From: Candidatus Peribacterales bacterium
Lineage (GTDB): Bacteria > Patescibacteriota > Gracilibacteria > Peribacterales > Peribacteraceae
Direction of reading: 5' to 3'
Assembly: GCA_020059985.1 (NCBI GenBank)
Contig: JAGVCI010000067.1
Coordinates: 1-7,882 of the forward strand
Length of the DNA: 7,882 nt
Positions 1-5,751 of this stretch are shown here, piece after piece. The first letter of the stretch is position 1. Each line of letters opens with the position of its first letter. Made by a program: the position numbers and the translations under genes. Below the pieces are notes generated by a model. That model had not been told where the DNA came from. It searched no databases and was given only the letters and a program-made list of their open reading frames with translations.

Positions 1-388
1 CTGGGTGTACCGTCACTTCCCACTTTCGAGCATCCATCCGAACGCACAGAAAGCTGCAGAAGCCAGCGAGTGTGTCGCAGAGCAGGGCGGCAACGACGCT
101 TTCTGGGAATTCGCCGACATGATGTTTGAAAGCGGTCTCGGTCGCGATAACTACATCGCCTACGCCGAAGACCTCGGTCTCAACGTCGCCACATTCACCG
201 ACTGTTTCGACAGTGGAAAATTTGCGCAGAAGGTCGCCGATGACCTCGCCGACGGAAGTGCAGCGGGGGTCCGCGGCACCCCAGGCAGCGTGATTGTCGA
301 TCACGAAACGGGAGAGACTCGTATCGTTTCCGGTGCGCTCCCGATGTCCAGTTTCCAGTCGATCATCGATACGCTCAAAAACAGCTAA
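1..388 (+). CDS. DsbA-family thiol-disulfide oxidoreductase, C-terminal part (5' truncated by window)
   Basis: The reading frame is already open at base 2 and begins with Trp-Val-Tyr-Arg-His-Phe-Pro-Leu, so the true start lies left of the window. WVYRHFPL matches the strand that follows the active-site helix in DsbA-like thioredoxin folds. Next comes a helical insertion (FWEFADMMF, then LGLNVATFTDCF), and then GVRGTPGSVIV, which contains the cis-proline loop (Thr-Pro) that packs against the catalytic CXXC. The CXXC itself would be off the left edge, so catalytic competence cannot be checked. Members of this family act outside the cytoplasmic membrane, oxidising or isomerising cysteines of exported proteins. 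Two other exported proteins in this window carry cysteine pairs and could be clients; that is inference. A terminator-like hairpin follows 17 nt after the TAA stop. Family assignment is fairly secure; DsbA, DsbC/G or another subfamily cannot be distinguished. Confidence 0.8.
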   Translation, partial: WVYRHFPLSSIHPNAQKAAEASECVAEQGGNDAFWEFADMMFESGLGRDNYIAYAEDLGLNVATFTDCFDSGKFAQKVADDLADGSAAGVRGTPGSVIVDHETGETRIVSGALPMSSFQSIIDTLKNS

Positions 389-405
389 GCAGTTTCTTCT
401 CCTCT

Positions 406-440
406 CCGCAGCCGGGGGTAACCCCTCCGGTTGCGGTTTA
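406..440 (+). terminator. Hairpin terminator after the DsbA-like gene
   Basis: The arms 406-415 (CCGCAGCCGG) and 427-436 (CCGGTTGCGG) pair over 10 positions with one G-U wobble. Between them GGG-TAA-CCC can extend the stem past a small bulge. Only TTTA follows, so the U-tract is short. It lies downstream of the stop at 386-388 and before the next promoter, which fits an intrinsic terminator, possibly an inefficient one. Confidence 0.5.
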
Positions 441-492
441 GGGATGCTTGATTCATCATTGGATGGCGATACACGGTGACCTGCTTTTGAGG

Positions 493-498
493 TATACT
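493..498 (+). promoter_or_regulatory. Candidate -10 box for the lipoprotein gene
   Basis: TATACT lies 27 nt before the ATG at 526, which predicts a start of transcription near 505 and a leader of about 21 nt. No convincing -35 hexamer is seen 16-18 nt upstream, so the call rests on one hexamer and its position just after the terminator. No purine-rich ribosome binding site follows: the leader is C/T-rich. Confidence 0.35.
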
Positions 499-525
499 AC
501 CGCTCCTGTTCTCCCCCCTTCACTC

Positions 526-1452
526 ATGAAATTCCTCTCCCTGCCTCTCCTCGCTCTTCTCCTTCTTGTGAGTGCCTGCACTCCGGAAGCAGAGCCGATC
601 GTTCCTGTCGAAGATGAAACTGTCGAAACCGACACGTCAGAAGAAACACCTATTCGCGAAACGAAGAATGTTCGCTACGAAGGAATGGTGAAACCCGCGG
701 GGATCAGTATCTACATGGAAGGCACACACCGTCTGCAACTCCCGGATGATAAATTCATCCTGCTCGAGAGCACCGCGGTGGACCTGAATGGGTACGTGAA
801 CGAGGAAGTGGTCATCGTCGGAGCGCTTCGCCCGACGGTCGAAGCCGGCGGCATGATCATGCGTGTCGAGACGATTGCCCTCAAAGAAGAGCCTGCGGAA
901 GAAGAGGAAGAGACGCTAACCGAAGAGGAAGAGGAAACGCCAACAGAAGAAGAGACTCCAACGGAGGAAGAAGAGGAAGAGACGCCGGCAACGGATACAG
1001 ACAGCGACGTGAGCGAAGAGGAGCGTGAGGAAGCGATGGATCTCTCCCCTGAGGTTCGCGCACGCACCCAAGTGATGGCATCGCACGATCTCTCGACCCC
1101 GAGCGAGTGGACGCAGCAGTACTGCACCGGACACATTGGCTTCTGTATGCCGGTTCAGCGCAACTGGTGGTTCCGCTCGTTCGGAACAACTTCGTCGTAC
1201 CTCTGGCACGTCGAGATGAGCTCGGAGGAAATGGTGAACCTCTTCGATGGTCCTATCCGCGTGAACTTGGTCTCCGGAACAGTCGCGAGCAAGCAGGCAA
1301 CTGATGGCCAGATCCGCGTACAAGGTGGTCAGGCAATCGGATTCCGCACCTGGACAGAGAACCGTCACTTCGAGGTCGTCGCTCCGGAAGAACTGGAAGA
1401 TGCGGTCGCCTTCATCACGGCGAATATCACTCCCTATAGCGAGGAAGAGTAA
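526..1452 (+). CDS. Lipoprotein with two putative globular domains joined by a Glu/Thr repeat linker
   Basis: This 308-residue protein was not recognised as a named family. Residues 1-18 form a lipoprotein signal peptide: MK, a hydrophobic stretch and the lipobox V15-S16-A17-C18. This fixes the start at ATG 526 rather than the in-frame TTG at 448, which would bury the signal behind 26 residues. Residues ~48-119 look like a small beta-rich domain (YEGMV, LQLPDDKFILL, EEVVIVGALRP, MRVETIAL), possibly OB-like. Residues 121-172 are an extremely acidic E/T/P linker. Residues ~173-305 form a second domain with an aromatic patch (NWWFRSF, YLWHVEM) and a close cysteine pair, C200 and C207, that could form a disulfide outside the cell. 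The acylated Cys18 would anchor it to the outer leaflet of the membrane. The next gene starts 8 nt after the stop, so the two are probably co-transcribed. No Shine-Dalgarno sequence precedes the ATG. Confidence 0.8.
   Translation: MKFLSLPLLALLLLVSACTPEAEPIVPVEDETVETDTSEETPIRETKNVRYEGMVKPAGISIYMEGTHRLQLPDDKFILLESTAVDLNGYVNEEVVIVGALRPTVEAGGMIMRVETIALKEEPAEEEEETLTEEEEETPTEEETPTEEEEEETPATDTDSDVSEEEREEAMDLSPEVRARTQVMASHDLSTPSEWTQQYCTGHIGFCMPVQRNWWFRSFGTTSSYLWHVEMSSEEMVNLFDGPIRVNLVSGTVASKQATDGQIRVQGGQAIGFRTWTENRHFEVVAPEELEDAVAFITANITPYSEEE
898..990 (+). repeat. Degenerate in-frame tandem repeat coding for an acidic E/T/P linker
   Basis: Residues 125-155 of the lipoprotein can be split into four units: EEEEETLT, EEEEETPT, EEETPT and EEEEEETPA. 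At DNA level these are GAA/GAG runs separated by ACN-CCN-AC codons. The mixed synonymous codons show it is not a fresh perfect duplication, although the varying unit lengths suggest slippage or unequal exchange. The product would be an extended, strongly negative spacer. Confidence 0.75.
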
Positions 1453-1460
1453 TTTCTCCT

Positions 1461-1988
1461 ATGCCACACTTCTCTTACACAGCGAAAACCATCGATGGAA
1501 AAACGACGAGTGGATCCATCGAAGCGGTGAGCCTGCAGGCAGCGCGTAGCGCACTGCAGTCGATGAAACTACTGCCGGAGCACATCGAAGAGAAGAAAAC
1601 CGCAGACGATGTCATCGACTGGTCGTTTGAAAAAAATGAAAACCCTGCAGTTGCCCCGAAGAAGGGTGCAACTGCTGCAGCATCTGCGCCGCGCACCTAC
1701 TTTCCTATCGTCGATACTCTCCGTCTCTACGTCGGATGGGTGCTCGCTGGGTACGTGCTCGCGCTTCTTCTGGGTGCATACCAGCTAACAAAACCGCTGC
1801 CATTCGAGATTCCGTTTGTTCTCTCGTTTTTGTACTCACCACTCATTCTACAGCTCACCCTCGCAGGATTCCTCTTTCTTCTCTTTTCAACCGTGCATCG
1901 CTTCCTCGGTGGCGGTCTCTGGAGAGGAACCGTGCTGACGGTACTCGCTGTTGCGGCGCTGTATGTGTACAGAATCAATATCGTGTGA
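1461..1988 (+). CDS. Small membrane protein with a GspF/PilC-like N-terminal segment
   Basis: This protein has 175 residues. Residues 1-45 (MPHFSYTAKTIDGKTTSGSI, then EA-SLQAAR-AL-SMKLLPEHIEE) follow the pattern at the start of type II secretion/type IV pilus platform proteins GspF/PilC: M-P-x-F-x-Y-x-A, G-K, G-x-I-x-A, A-A/R-x-x-L, L-L-P-x-x-I. The four-helix T2SSF domains that normally follow are missing. Instead residues 46-80 form an Ala/Lys-rich linker, and hydrophobic segments follow at ~88-109, ~117-143 (one long or two short helices) and ~155-172, giving three or four membrane helices. The tail is very short (RINIV). The gene starts 8 nt after the lipoprotein stop, so the pair is likely an operon. 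Upstream purines (AAGAG at 1445-1449) are 11 nt from the ATG and unconvincing as a ribosome binding site. It could be an accessory inner-membrane partner of a pilus machine, or simply reuse the fold. ORF confidence is high, function low. Confidence 0.75.
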   Translation: MPHFSYTAKTIDGKTTSGSIEAVSLQAARSALQSMKLLPEHIEEKKTADDVIDWSFEKNENPAVAPKKGATAAASAPRTYFPIVDTLRLYVGWVLAGYVLALLLGAYQLTKPLPFEIPFVLSFLYSPLILQLTLAGFLFLLFSTVHRFLGGGLWRGTVLTVLAVAALYVYRINIV

Positions 1989-2066
1989 AAATTACAAATA
2001 ACAAAATGCAAATTACAAATGATTAACAAGCACGCTTGTTATTTGTAATTTGCTATTTGTAATTTC
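1987..2066. repeat. Imperfect inverted repeat of AAATTACAAAT units between convergent genes; possible bidirectional terminator
   Basis: The left half carries GAAAATTACAAATA (1987-2000), CAAATTACAAAT (2009-2020) and AACAAGC (2025-2031). The right half carries the complements GCTTGTT (2034-2040), ATTTGTAATTTG (2041-2052) and TATTTGTAATTTC (2054-2066). The whole can fold into a long AT-rich hairpin with a GC-containing tip and small bulges at 2001-2008 and 2021-2024. The repeat starts inside the TGA of the membrane-protein gene and ends 2 nt before the stop codon of the convergent gene. Each arm is a direct duplication of an AAATTACAAAT core. I remember similar intergenic strings as common in Patescibacteria genomes. 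It may act as a two-way terminator or be a dispersed repeat element. Confidence 0.8.
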
Positions 2067-2067
2067 T

Positions 2068-2721
2068 TTAGAGTCCTAACTGTTTGCGGATCTCATCTGC
2101 TTTCTGCTGCTCTTCGCTGCGCGCACTCTGCTGCACCGTGATCGACTGGAGATCTCTCCAATCTTCGGCGTGTTTCTGCTCCAGTTTCATCAGTTGTAGA
2201 AGATGTTTGGGGCTGAGTTCCGAGAACTTGCGTCTCTCTTCTTCGAGAATTTTCTGTAGCTCATCAATTTGGAATTGACTGAGTTTGGGGATCGCCTGGA
2301 TGATGCGCCACTTCTCATCACGTGTGAGGGAAATACTTCCGCGCAGAAGCGTGAAGAAGCGCTGCTCGTCGAACTGTGTTTCCGGGTGATCCGGAGCAAC
2401 AATATTGTCGTTATTGAGAGCTGCAGTCAGCGACCCAAAGCGGTAATTCTTCACTTCACCAAGCACACGAATATCCTCGTCGTCGTAGCCCATCTCCTTT
2501 GTGGCGACCGTTCCAGGAGGTGGAGGCGGCGGACCCGTGTCTTGCGGCGGTGGCGGAGGTCCTCCTCCTCCTTGGTCACCCTGCTGACCTCCAGCGCCTG
2601 GCGGCGGTGGCGGCGGAGACGCGAAAACCTGTGTTGGATCGAGACCACCAGCCGGGACATTGTCCCCCGGACGTGGCGGCGTCACTCCTCCTGCCTGCGA
2701 TTGTTGTGCTTGATCGGCCAT
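2068..2721 (-). CDS. Hypothetical protein: polyproline/glycine N-terminal half, helical C-terminal half
   Basis: This 217-residue protein starts at ATG 2721 (MADQAQQ). A TTG three codons upstream is possible but less likely. Residues 1-75 are low-complexity Q/G/P, with proline runs of 6, 5 and 6 at 36-41, 55-59 and 64-69, all preceded or followed by Gly/Gln. Residues ~80-115 form a short linker (YDDEDIRVLGEV). Residues ~116-217 are predicted mostly helical and charged (DEKWRIIQAIPKLSQFQIDE, ILEEERRKF, LMKLEQKHAEDW, ending EIRKQLGL). There is no signal peptide or membrane segment, so it is probably cytoplasmic or anchored through a partner. The helical half resembles C-terminal segments I remember in CPR hypothetical proteins, but I cannot name a family. 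Translating the proline runs would normally need EF-P. It lies downstream of recG and the 69-residue gene, has its own candidate promoter, and ends against the inverted repeat. Confidence 0.75.
   Translation of the reverse strand: MADQAQQSQAGGVTPPRPGDNVPAGGLDPTQVFASPPPPPPGAGGQQGDQGGGGPPPPPQDTGPPPPPPGTVATKEMGYDDEDIRVLGEVKNYRFGSLTAALNNDNIVAPDHPETQFDEQRFFTLLRGSISLTRDEKWRIIQAIPKLSQFQIDELQKILEEERRKFSELSPKHLLQLMKLEQKHAEDWRDLQSITVQQSARSEEQQKADEIRKQLGL
2515..2616 (-). repeat. Three polyproline runs in a Pro/Gly-rich coding segment
   Basis: Residues 36-69 of the hypothetical protein contain PPPPPP, PPPPP and PPPPPP separated by G/Q-rich spacers. The plus strand is correspondingly G-rich (GGAGGTGGAGGCGGCGG-like). 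This is coding low complexity rather than an intergenic repeat. Confidence 0.7.
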
Positions 2722-2742
2722 AACGTACAAATCCAGTGACGC

Positions 2743-2751
2743 AGTCTAGCA
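2743..2751 (-). promoter_or_regulatory. Candidate extended -10 for the polyproline protein gene
   Basis: Reading the minus strand, TGCTAGACT gives TG-N-TAGACT, an extended -10 with four of six consensus bases. It predicts a transcript start near 2736, 15 nt before the ATG. The -35 region is poor (TTCAGT at 18-nt spacing), which an extended -10 can tolerate. No Shine-Dalgarno sequence lies between it and the start. Confidence 0.35.
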
Positions 2752-2770
2752 GCAACAAAACGCAAAACAA

Positions 2771-2789
2771 CTGAAATTGGACCAATCAG
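2771..2789 (-). terminator. Weak hairpin with T-rich tail after the 69-residue gene
   Basis: On the minus strand CTGA-TTGG pairs with CCAA-TCAG around a very tight loop, with a two-base bulge. A T-rich stretch follows (TTGTTTTGCGTTTTGT, read from 2770 down). The stem includes the TGA stop at 2786-2788. The stem is short and the apex must open, so this is only a possible terminator. Confidence 0.3.
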
Positions 2790-2995
2790 GCAGCCCGACC
2801 GCGGGATGCGAGCAGATCCTCCGCTCTCCCGCGAACACCGATCAGAAACATTTCAATATCTTCTGAATCCCCTCGAAGGTTGAAATAGTCGAGCTCCGGG
2901 CCGCTCGCTAGACGGAGATCATTCGGAATTTCCTTCTGATTGACCTGAAGGACAACGCCGACAAAGGGATCGTAGATGGGGAGAAGATTGACCAT
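2786..2995 (-). CDS. Small hypothetical protein (69 residues)
   Basis: The product reads MVNLLPIYDPFVGVVLQVNQ and continues through EIPNDLRLASG, LDYFNLRGDSEDIEMFLIGV and a basic/Ala end, RGRAEDLLASRGRAA. The frame is open up to 3091 inside the end of recG, but the ATG at 2995 is chosen because a good promoter sits just before it and the upstream extension (proline/lysine-rich) is merely the overlap with recG. There is no signal peptide or clear membrane helix. The likely fold is a short beta strand pair followed by helix. No family was recognised. The predicted leader is only ~7 nt with no ribosome binding site. The short length leaves some doubt, but the promoter and a possible terminator on either side support a real gene. 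Confidence 0.55.
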   Translation of the reverse strand: MVNLLPIYDPFVGVVLQVNQKEIPNDLRLASGPELDYFNLRGDSEDIEMFLIGVRGRAEDLLASRGRAA

Positions 2996-3008
2996 GAAAG
3001 AGAGGCGG

Positions 3009-3036
3009 ATTGTAGGCTTGGGTTTTGGGGGGTCAA
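3009..3036 (-). promoter_or_regulatory. Sigma70-type promoter for the 69-residue gene, overlapping the recG stop codon
   Basis: On the minus strand the -35 is TTGACC (3036-3031, five of six consensus bases) and the -10 is TACAAT (3014-3009, five of six), with a 16-nt spacer. The recG TGA stop (3035-3033) lies inside the -35. Predicted transcription starts near 3002, about 7 nt before the ATG at 2995. Confidence 0.6.
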
Positions 3037-5081
3037 GCGGTTTTCGCCGACATTCCGAGTGACCGCTCTGCAGCGCGTCTCGCACGCACAATGAGCTCTG
3101 GATTGAGGAGAGATGTGAGACTCACCTCGGGAATGCCACTCTGGCGAAGTCCGAAGAGTTCTCCCGGTCCACGGATTTTCAGATCGATCTCTGCGAGCAC
3201 AAATCCCGAATCATGTTTCTCCATCGCTTTGAGGCGAACCGAGCGCGCTTGTTCCGGTGTTGTCGTGAAGAGGTAGCAGTAACTCTTCTCATCACTACGT
3301 CCGACACGTCCGCGGAACTGGTGGAGCTGCGCGAGGCCAAAACGTTCTGCTCCTTCGATGACAATAATTGTTGCGTTCGGCACGTCGATCCCGACTTCGA
3401 TGACCGCAGTCGACACCAAAATATCAAACTCCTTTTCTTTGAAACGCCGCATGATGTCGTCTTTCTCTTGAGCGGACATCTGTCCATGAAGCGCCGCGAT
3501 GCGACGACGCGAGAAACTTTCCTTCAATCTCTCTGTCTCTTGCTGCACGTTTTTGATCTCGTTCATATCCTCATGCTCCGATTCGCGGATGAGCGGACAG
3601 ATGACGAAGATCTGCCTTCCTTGGTCGATTTGCACATCAATGAAGCGCTCGACGACTAGTCTATCTTTCGGCGGAACGACCTTGGTTTCGATCTTCTGAC
3701 GGTTCCCTGGTTTCTCAAGAAGCACCGAAAGATCGTGATGACCGTACGCGGTAAGCGCGAGCGTGCGTGGGATCGGCGTCGCCGTCATCGCGAGGAAATG
3801 TGGAGTGCCTTTTTCCTTTAGTTGCATGCGCTGCGAGACACCGAAACGATGTTGCTCGTCGACAATGACGAAGAGCAGATTTTTGAACTGCACCGTCTCG
3901 GTGATGAGTGCGTGTGTCCCGATGACAAGATCGATCGTTCCATTTTGTAATGATTGTTTGATCGCGAGTGCTTCTTTCGGTGGAAGTGAACCAGTGAGAA
4001 GAGCGACCGTGGGAAGACGCACGGACCAATTGATTTCCCCCGCTTTGCGTTTCGCTTCGATGAATGAGTGGAAATGAATGAGGAGTCGCGTGATGTTCTG
4101 CGCGTGTTGCTTCGCGAGAACTTCCGTCGGAACCATGAGCGCGGATTGTCCGCCGTGTTTGAGCACATGTGCAATGACCGCAGTCGCTACCAACGTCTTC
4201 CCTGATCCGACGTCTCCTTCGAGAAGTCTCGACATCGGTTGATCTTTCTCCATATCGCGAAGGATCTCGTAGATCGCAATTCGCTGGCTATCGGTGGGCG
4301 TGAACTTGAGCGATTGGAAGAACGTGCGGATCAGCTCTACATCCATAGGGATTTTCAGCTTGTCGCTGCGCTCTCCCTGCCATTCTTGTTTTTCGGTGAG
4401 CACGTTCTTCTGGAGCAAAAACATCCGTTCAAACGCGAAACGCTCCTGTGCTTTTAAGACCTGTTCGGGATCATCTGGGAAGTGCATCGCGCGGAGCGCT
4501 GCAGGGCGTGGAAGGAGTTCCTCTTCTTTCACAATGTCCTCTGGCAGATTCTCGTCGATCCGATCAATCATCTTCTCCACGAGCACTATTTTCTCCCGCA
4601 ACCACTTGCTCGTGATCTTCTCGTGCTGTGGATAGATGGCGACCAGTCGCCCCGCGTGCACGAGCGGACGTTTTCCTTCTTTCTCGAAGATTGGACTCTG
4701 GAACTGCAACTTGTATCCATTCTCGACAATTTTCCCCGTGAGCACGACGTCATCGCCGTCCGCGAGCATCCGCTTGATGTGCGGCTGATTGAACCAGAGA
4801 ACTTCTATGGACTCCCCTTCTCGGTCGGTAAATGTCGCTGTCACCAATTTTTTCCCACGTTTCGTGCGGATGAGACGAATGTCCTCCACCGTTCCGCTGA
4901 TCGTGACCTTCGTATCGAGCGGTGCAGAGCCGACCGTCTGCATGGTACTCAGGTCTTCATGTGTGCGCGGGAGATAGAGGAGCAAATCTTCCACAGTACG
5001 AATGCCCAGACCCGCGAGCGCCTCAAGGTACTCCGTCGTCGTTTTTAAGTTCGCCGTCGTGAGCGTCGTACGCGGTTCCAC
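3033..5081 (-). CDS. recG: ATP-dependent DNA helicase RecG
   Basis: The protein has 682 residues, against about 690 in E. coli, and is apparently intact. RecG is a superfamily 2 translocase that remodels stalled forks and branch-migrates Holliday junctions. The order is typical: a short N-terminal helical part (YLEALAGLGIRTVEDLLLYL, residues 18-37), an OB-type wedge domain (~55-150; VTISGTVEDIRL, VLTGKIVENGYKLQFQSPIF), then two helicase domains. Visible motifs are Walker A GDVGSGKT (289-296), DEQH box (408-411), TATP (433-436), STAVIEVGIDVPNAT (557-571) and QFRGRVGR (588-595). The TRG-like element RGPGELFGLRQSG (637-649) couples ATP use to movement. The start is GTG at 5081: no in-frame ATG precedes it, and a TATACT -10 ends 6 nt upstream, predicting a leaderless transcript. 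The next gene's promoter overlaps its stop codon. No catalytic residue is missing. Confidence 0.97.
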   Translation of the reverse strand: MEPRTTLTTANLKTTTEYLEALAGLGIRTVEDLLLYLPRTHEDLSTMQTVGSAPLDTKVTISGTVEDIRLIRTKRGKKLVTATFTDREGESIEVLWFNQPHIKRMLADGDDVVLTGKIVENGYKLQFQSPIFEKEGKRPLVHAGRLVAIYPQHEKITSKWLREKIVLVEKMIDRIDENLPEDIVKEEELLPRPAALRAMHFPDDPEQVLKAQERFAFERMFLLQKNVLTEKQEWQGERSDKLKIPMDVELIRTFFQSLKFTPTDSQRIAIYEILRDMEKDQPMSRLLEGDVGSGKTLVATAVIAHVLKHGGQSALMVPTEVLAKQHAQNITRLLIHFHSFIEAKRKAGEINWSVRLPTVALLTGSLPPKEALAIKQSLQNGTIDLVIGTHALITETVQFKNLLFVIVDEQHRFGVSQRMQLKEKGTPHFLAMTATPIPRTLALTAYGHHDLSVLLEKPGNRQKIETKVVPPKDRLVVERFIDVQIDQGRQIFVICPLIRESEHEDMNEIKNVQQETERLKESFSRRRIAALHGQMSAQEKDDIMRRFKEKEFDILVSTAVIEVGIDVPNATIIVIEGAERFGLAQLHQFRGRVGRSDEKSYCYLFTTTPEQARSVRLKAMEKHDSGFVLAEIDLKIRGPGELFGLRQSGIPEVSLTSLLNPELIVRARRAAERSLGMSAKTA

Positions 5082-5087
5082 GAGAGA

Positions 5088-5093
5088 AGTATA
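5088..5093 (-). promoter_or_regulatory. Candidate -10 box of recG (leaderless)
   Basis: On the minus strand TATACT is followed by TCTCTC-like sequence and then GTG at 5081. With the usual 6-nt gap, +1 falls on the first base of the start codon. The -35 region (TTCTGG at 17-nt spacing) is weak. The same bases, read on the plus strand, give TATATT (5090-5095). Confidence 0.45.
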
Positions 5094-5122
5094 TTGCTTC
5101 CTTCTGCTTTCCAGAACAGAAT
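5094..5122 (+). promoter_or_regulatory. Candidate promoter of the secreted four-cysteine protein gene
   Basis: TTGCTT (5094-5099) and CAGAAT (5117-5122) are 17 nt apart. The predicted +1 is 5129, the A of the ATG. Both hexamers are imperfect (three and four of six). The alternative -10 TATATT (5090-5095) would give a 27-nt leader but has no visible -35. Either choice overlaps the recG promoter on the opposite strand. Confidence 0.3.
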
Positions 5123-5128
5123 GACTCC

Positions 5129-5746
5129 ATGCGAACCCGTGTCATCGCCGCTTTCTCTCTTGGTCTGCTCGTGGCACCGACTTTTGCGCTTGCCTATACG
5201 CCGGATCAGTTCACATCTCCGGAAAGTATTTATCATGAAACACCCGAAACCGAGCCGGATTTGGTCCTCAAAAATGAGTGCCGCAGGACGCTCGGGATTG
5301 GCGATCGAAAGTTGACTGTCGGTTCGGAGCTCGCACTATTGCGTCGTTGTGTGCTGGATATCAAACAGGCACAGAAGAGCGCCGATCTCCAGACGAAGCG
5401 CGCAGATCGCTTGGGACGCAAGCAAGACCTCGTCGGAGCGAGGCTTCAGAAGCTGAAAACAGGACTTGAGGATTATCAGAAATCCGTGATCAAAAAGCGT
5501 CGCACAGCTGCGACAGTAGTACGTCCCTCGCTCACACGGAAGCGTGGTGCCATCGAAGAGTTCAAATCTCTGCGTGCTGAACGTCGCAAGAGCATCCAAT
5601 CAACGGAAAACATGATTAGAAACGATCAAGCTGCACGTGCGAAAGCCCTGAAAGATGCACGGGCGCTCTGCAGGGACACAGTGGGACAAGAGCAGTTCGA
5701 CTGCGTGCGAGACCGGTTCCAGGAGATCTTCGGAGACGCACCGTAA
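5129..5746 (+). CDS. Secreted basic helical protein with four cysteines
   Basis: This 205-residue protein begins with a clear signal peptide, MRTRVIAAFSLGLLVAPTFA followed by LA, with likely cleavage after A22 (A-L-A before Tyr). It supports ATG 5129 over the out-of-frame ATG at 5121. The mature part has a short acidic N-terminal stretch (25-48) and is otherwise rich in Lys, Arg, Gln and Ala with few helix breakers. Segments ~66-125 and ~140-178 are predicted long helices, likely a coiled-coil hairpin. Cysteines occur only at 51, 74, 181 and 192, bracketing the helical core, which suggests disulfides across or within the two ends after export. No family was recognised. It is divergent from recG across 47 bp and converges on the next gene with a 5-bp gap. 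No Shine-Dalgarno sequence is seen. A role in envelope structure is possible but unsupported. Confidence 0.8.
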   Translation: MRTRVIAAFSLGLLVAPTFALAYTPDQFTSPESIYHETPETEPDLVLKNECRRTLGIGDRKLTVGSELALLRRCVLDIKQAQKSADLQTKRADRLGRKQDLVGARLQKLKTGLEDYQKSVIKKRRTAATVVRPSLTRKRGAIEEFKSLRAERRKSIQSTENMIRNDQAARAKALKDARALCRDTVGQEQFDCVRDRFQEIFGDAP

Positions 5747-5751
5747 AGTAT

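Noticed and set aside
448..525. Upstream in-frame extension of the lipoprotein from a TTG at 448
   Set aside because: It would place 26 residues before a perfect signal peptide and lipobox, and it runs through the candidate -10 box.
1987..2066. CRISPR array or insertion-sequence end
   Set aside because: The repeat units are 11-13 nt and near-contiguous, with no unique spacers, no cas genes, no transposase and no target-site duplication.
2515..2616. G-quadruplex on the G-rich plus strand
   Set aside because: G runs are mostly two bases long and are fully explained by proline and glycine codons on the minus strand.
2996..3091. Longer version of the 69-residue gene starting inside recG
   Set aside because: The extension is Pro/Lys-rich overlap with the recG 3' end, and a strong promoter sits between it and the ATG at 2995.
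4482..5048. 188-codon plus-strand frame opposite recG
   Set aside because: recG is unambiguous on the other strand; the plus frame shows no motif and is rich in residues typical of antisense translation.
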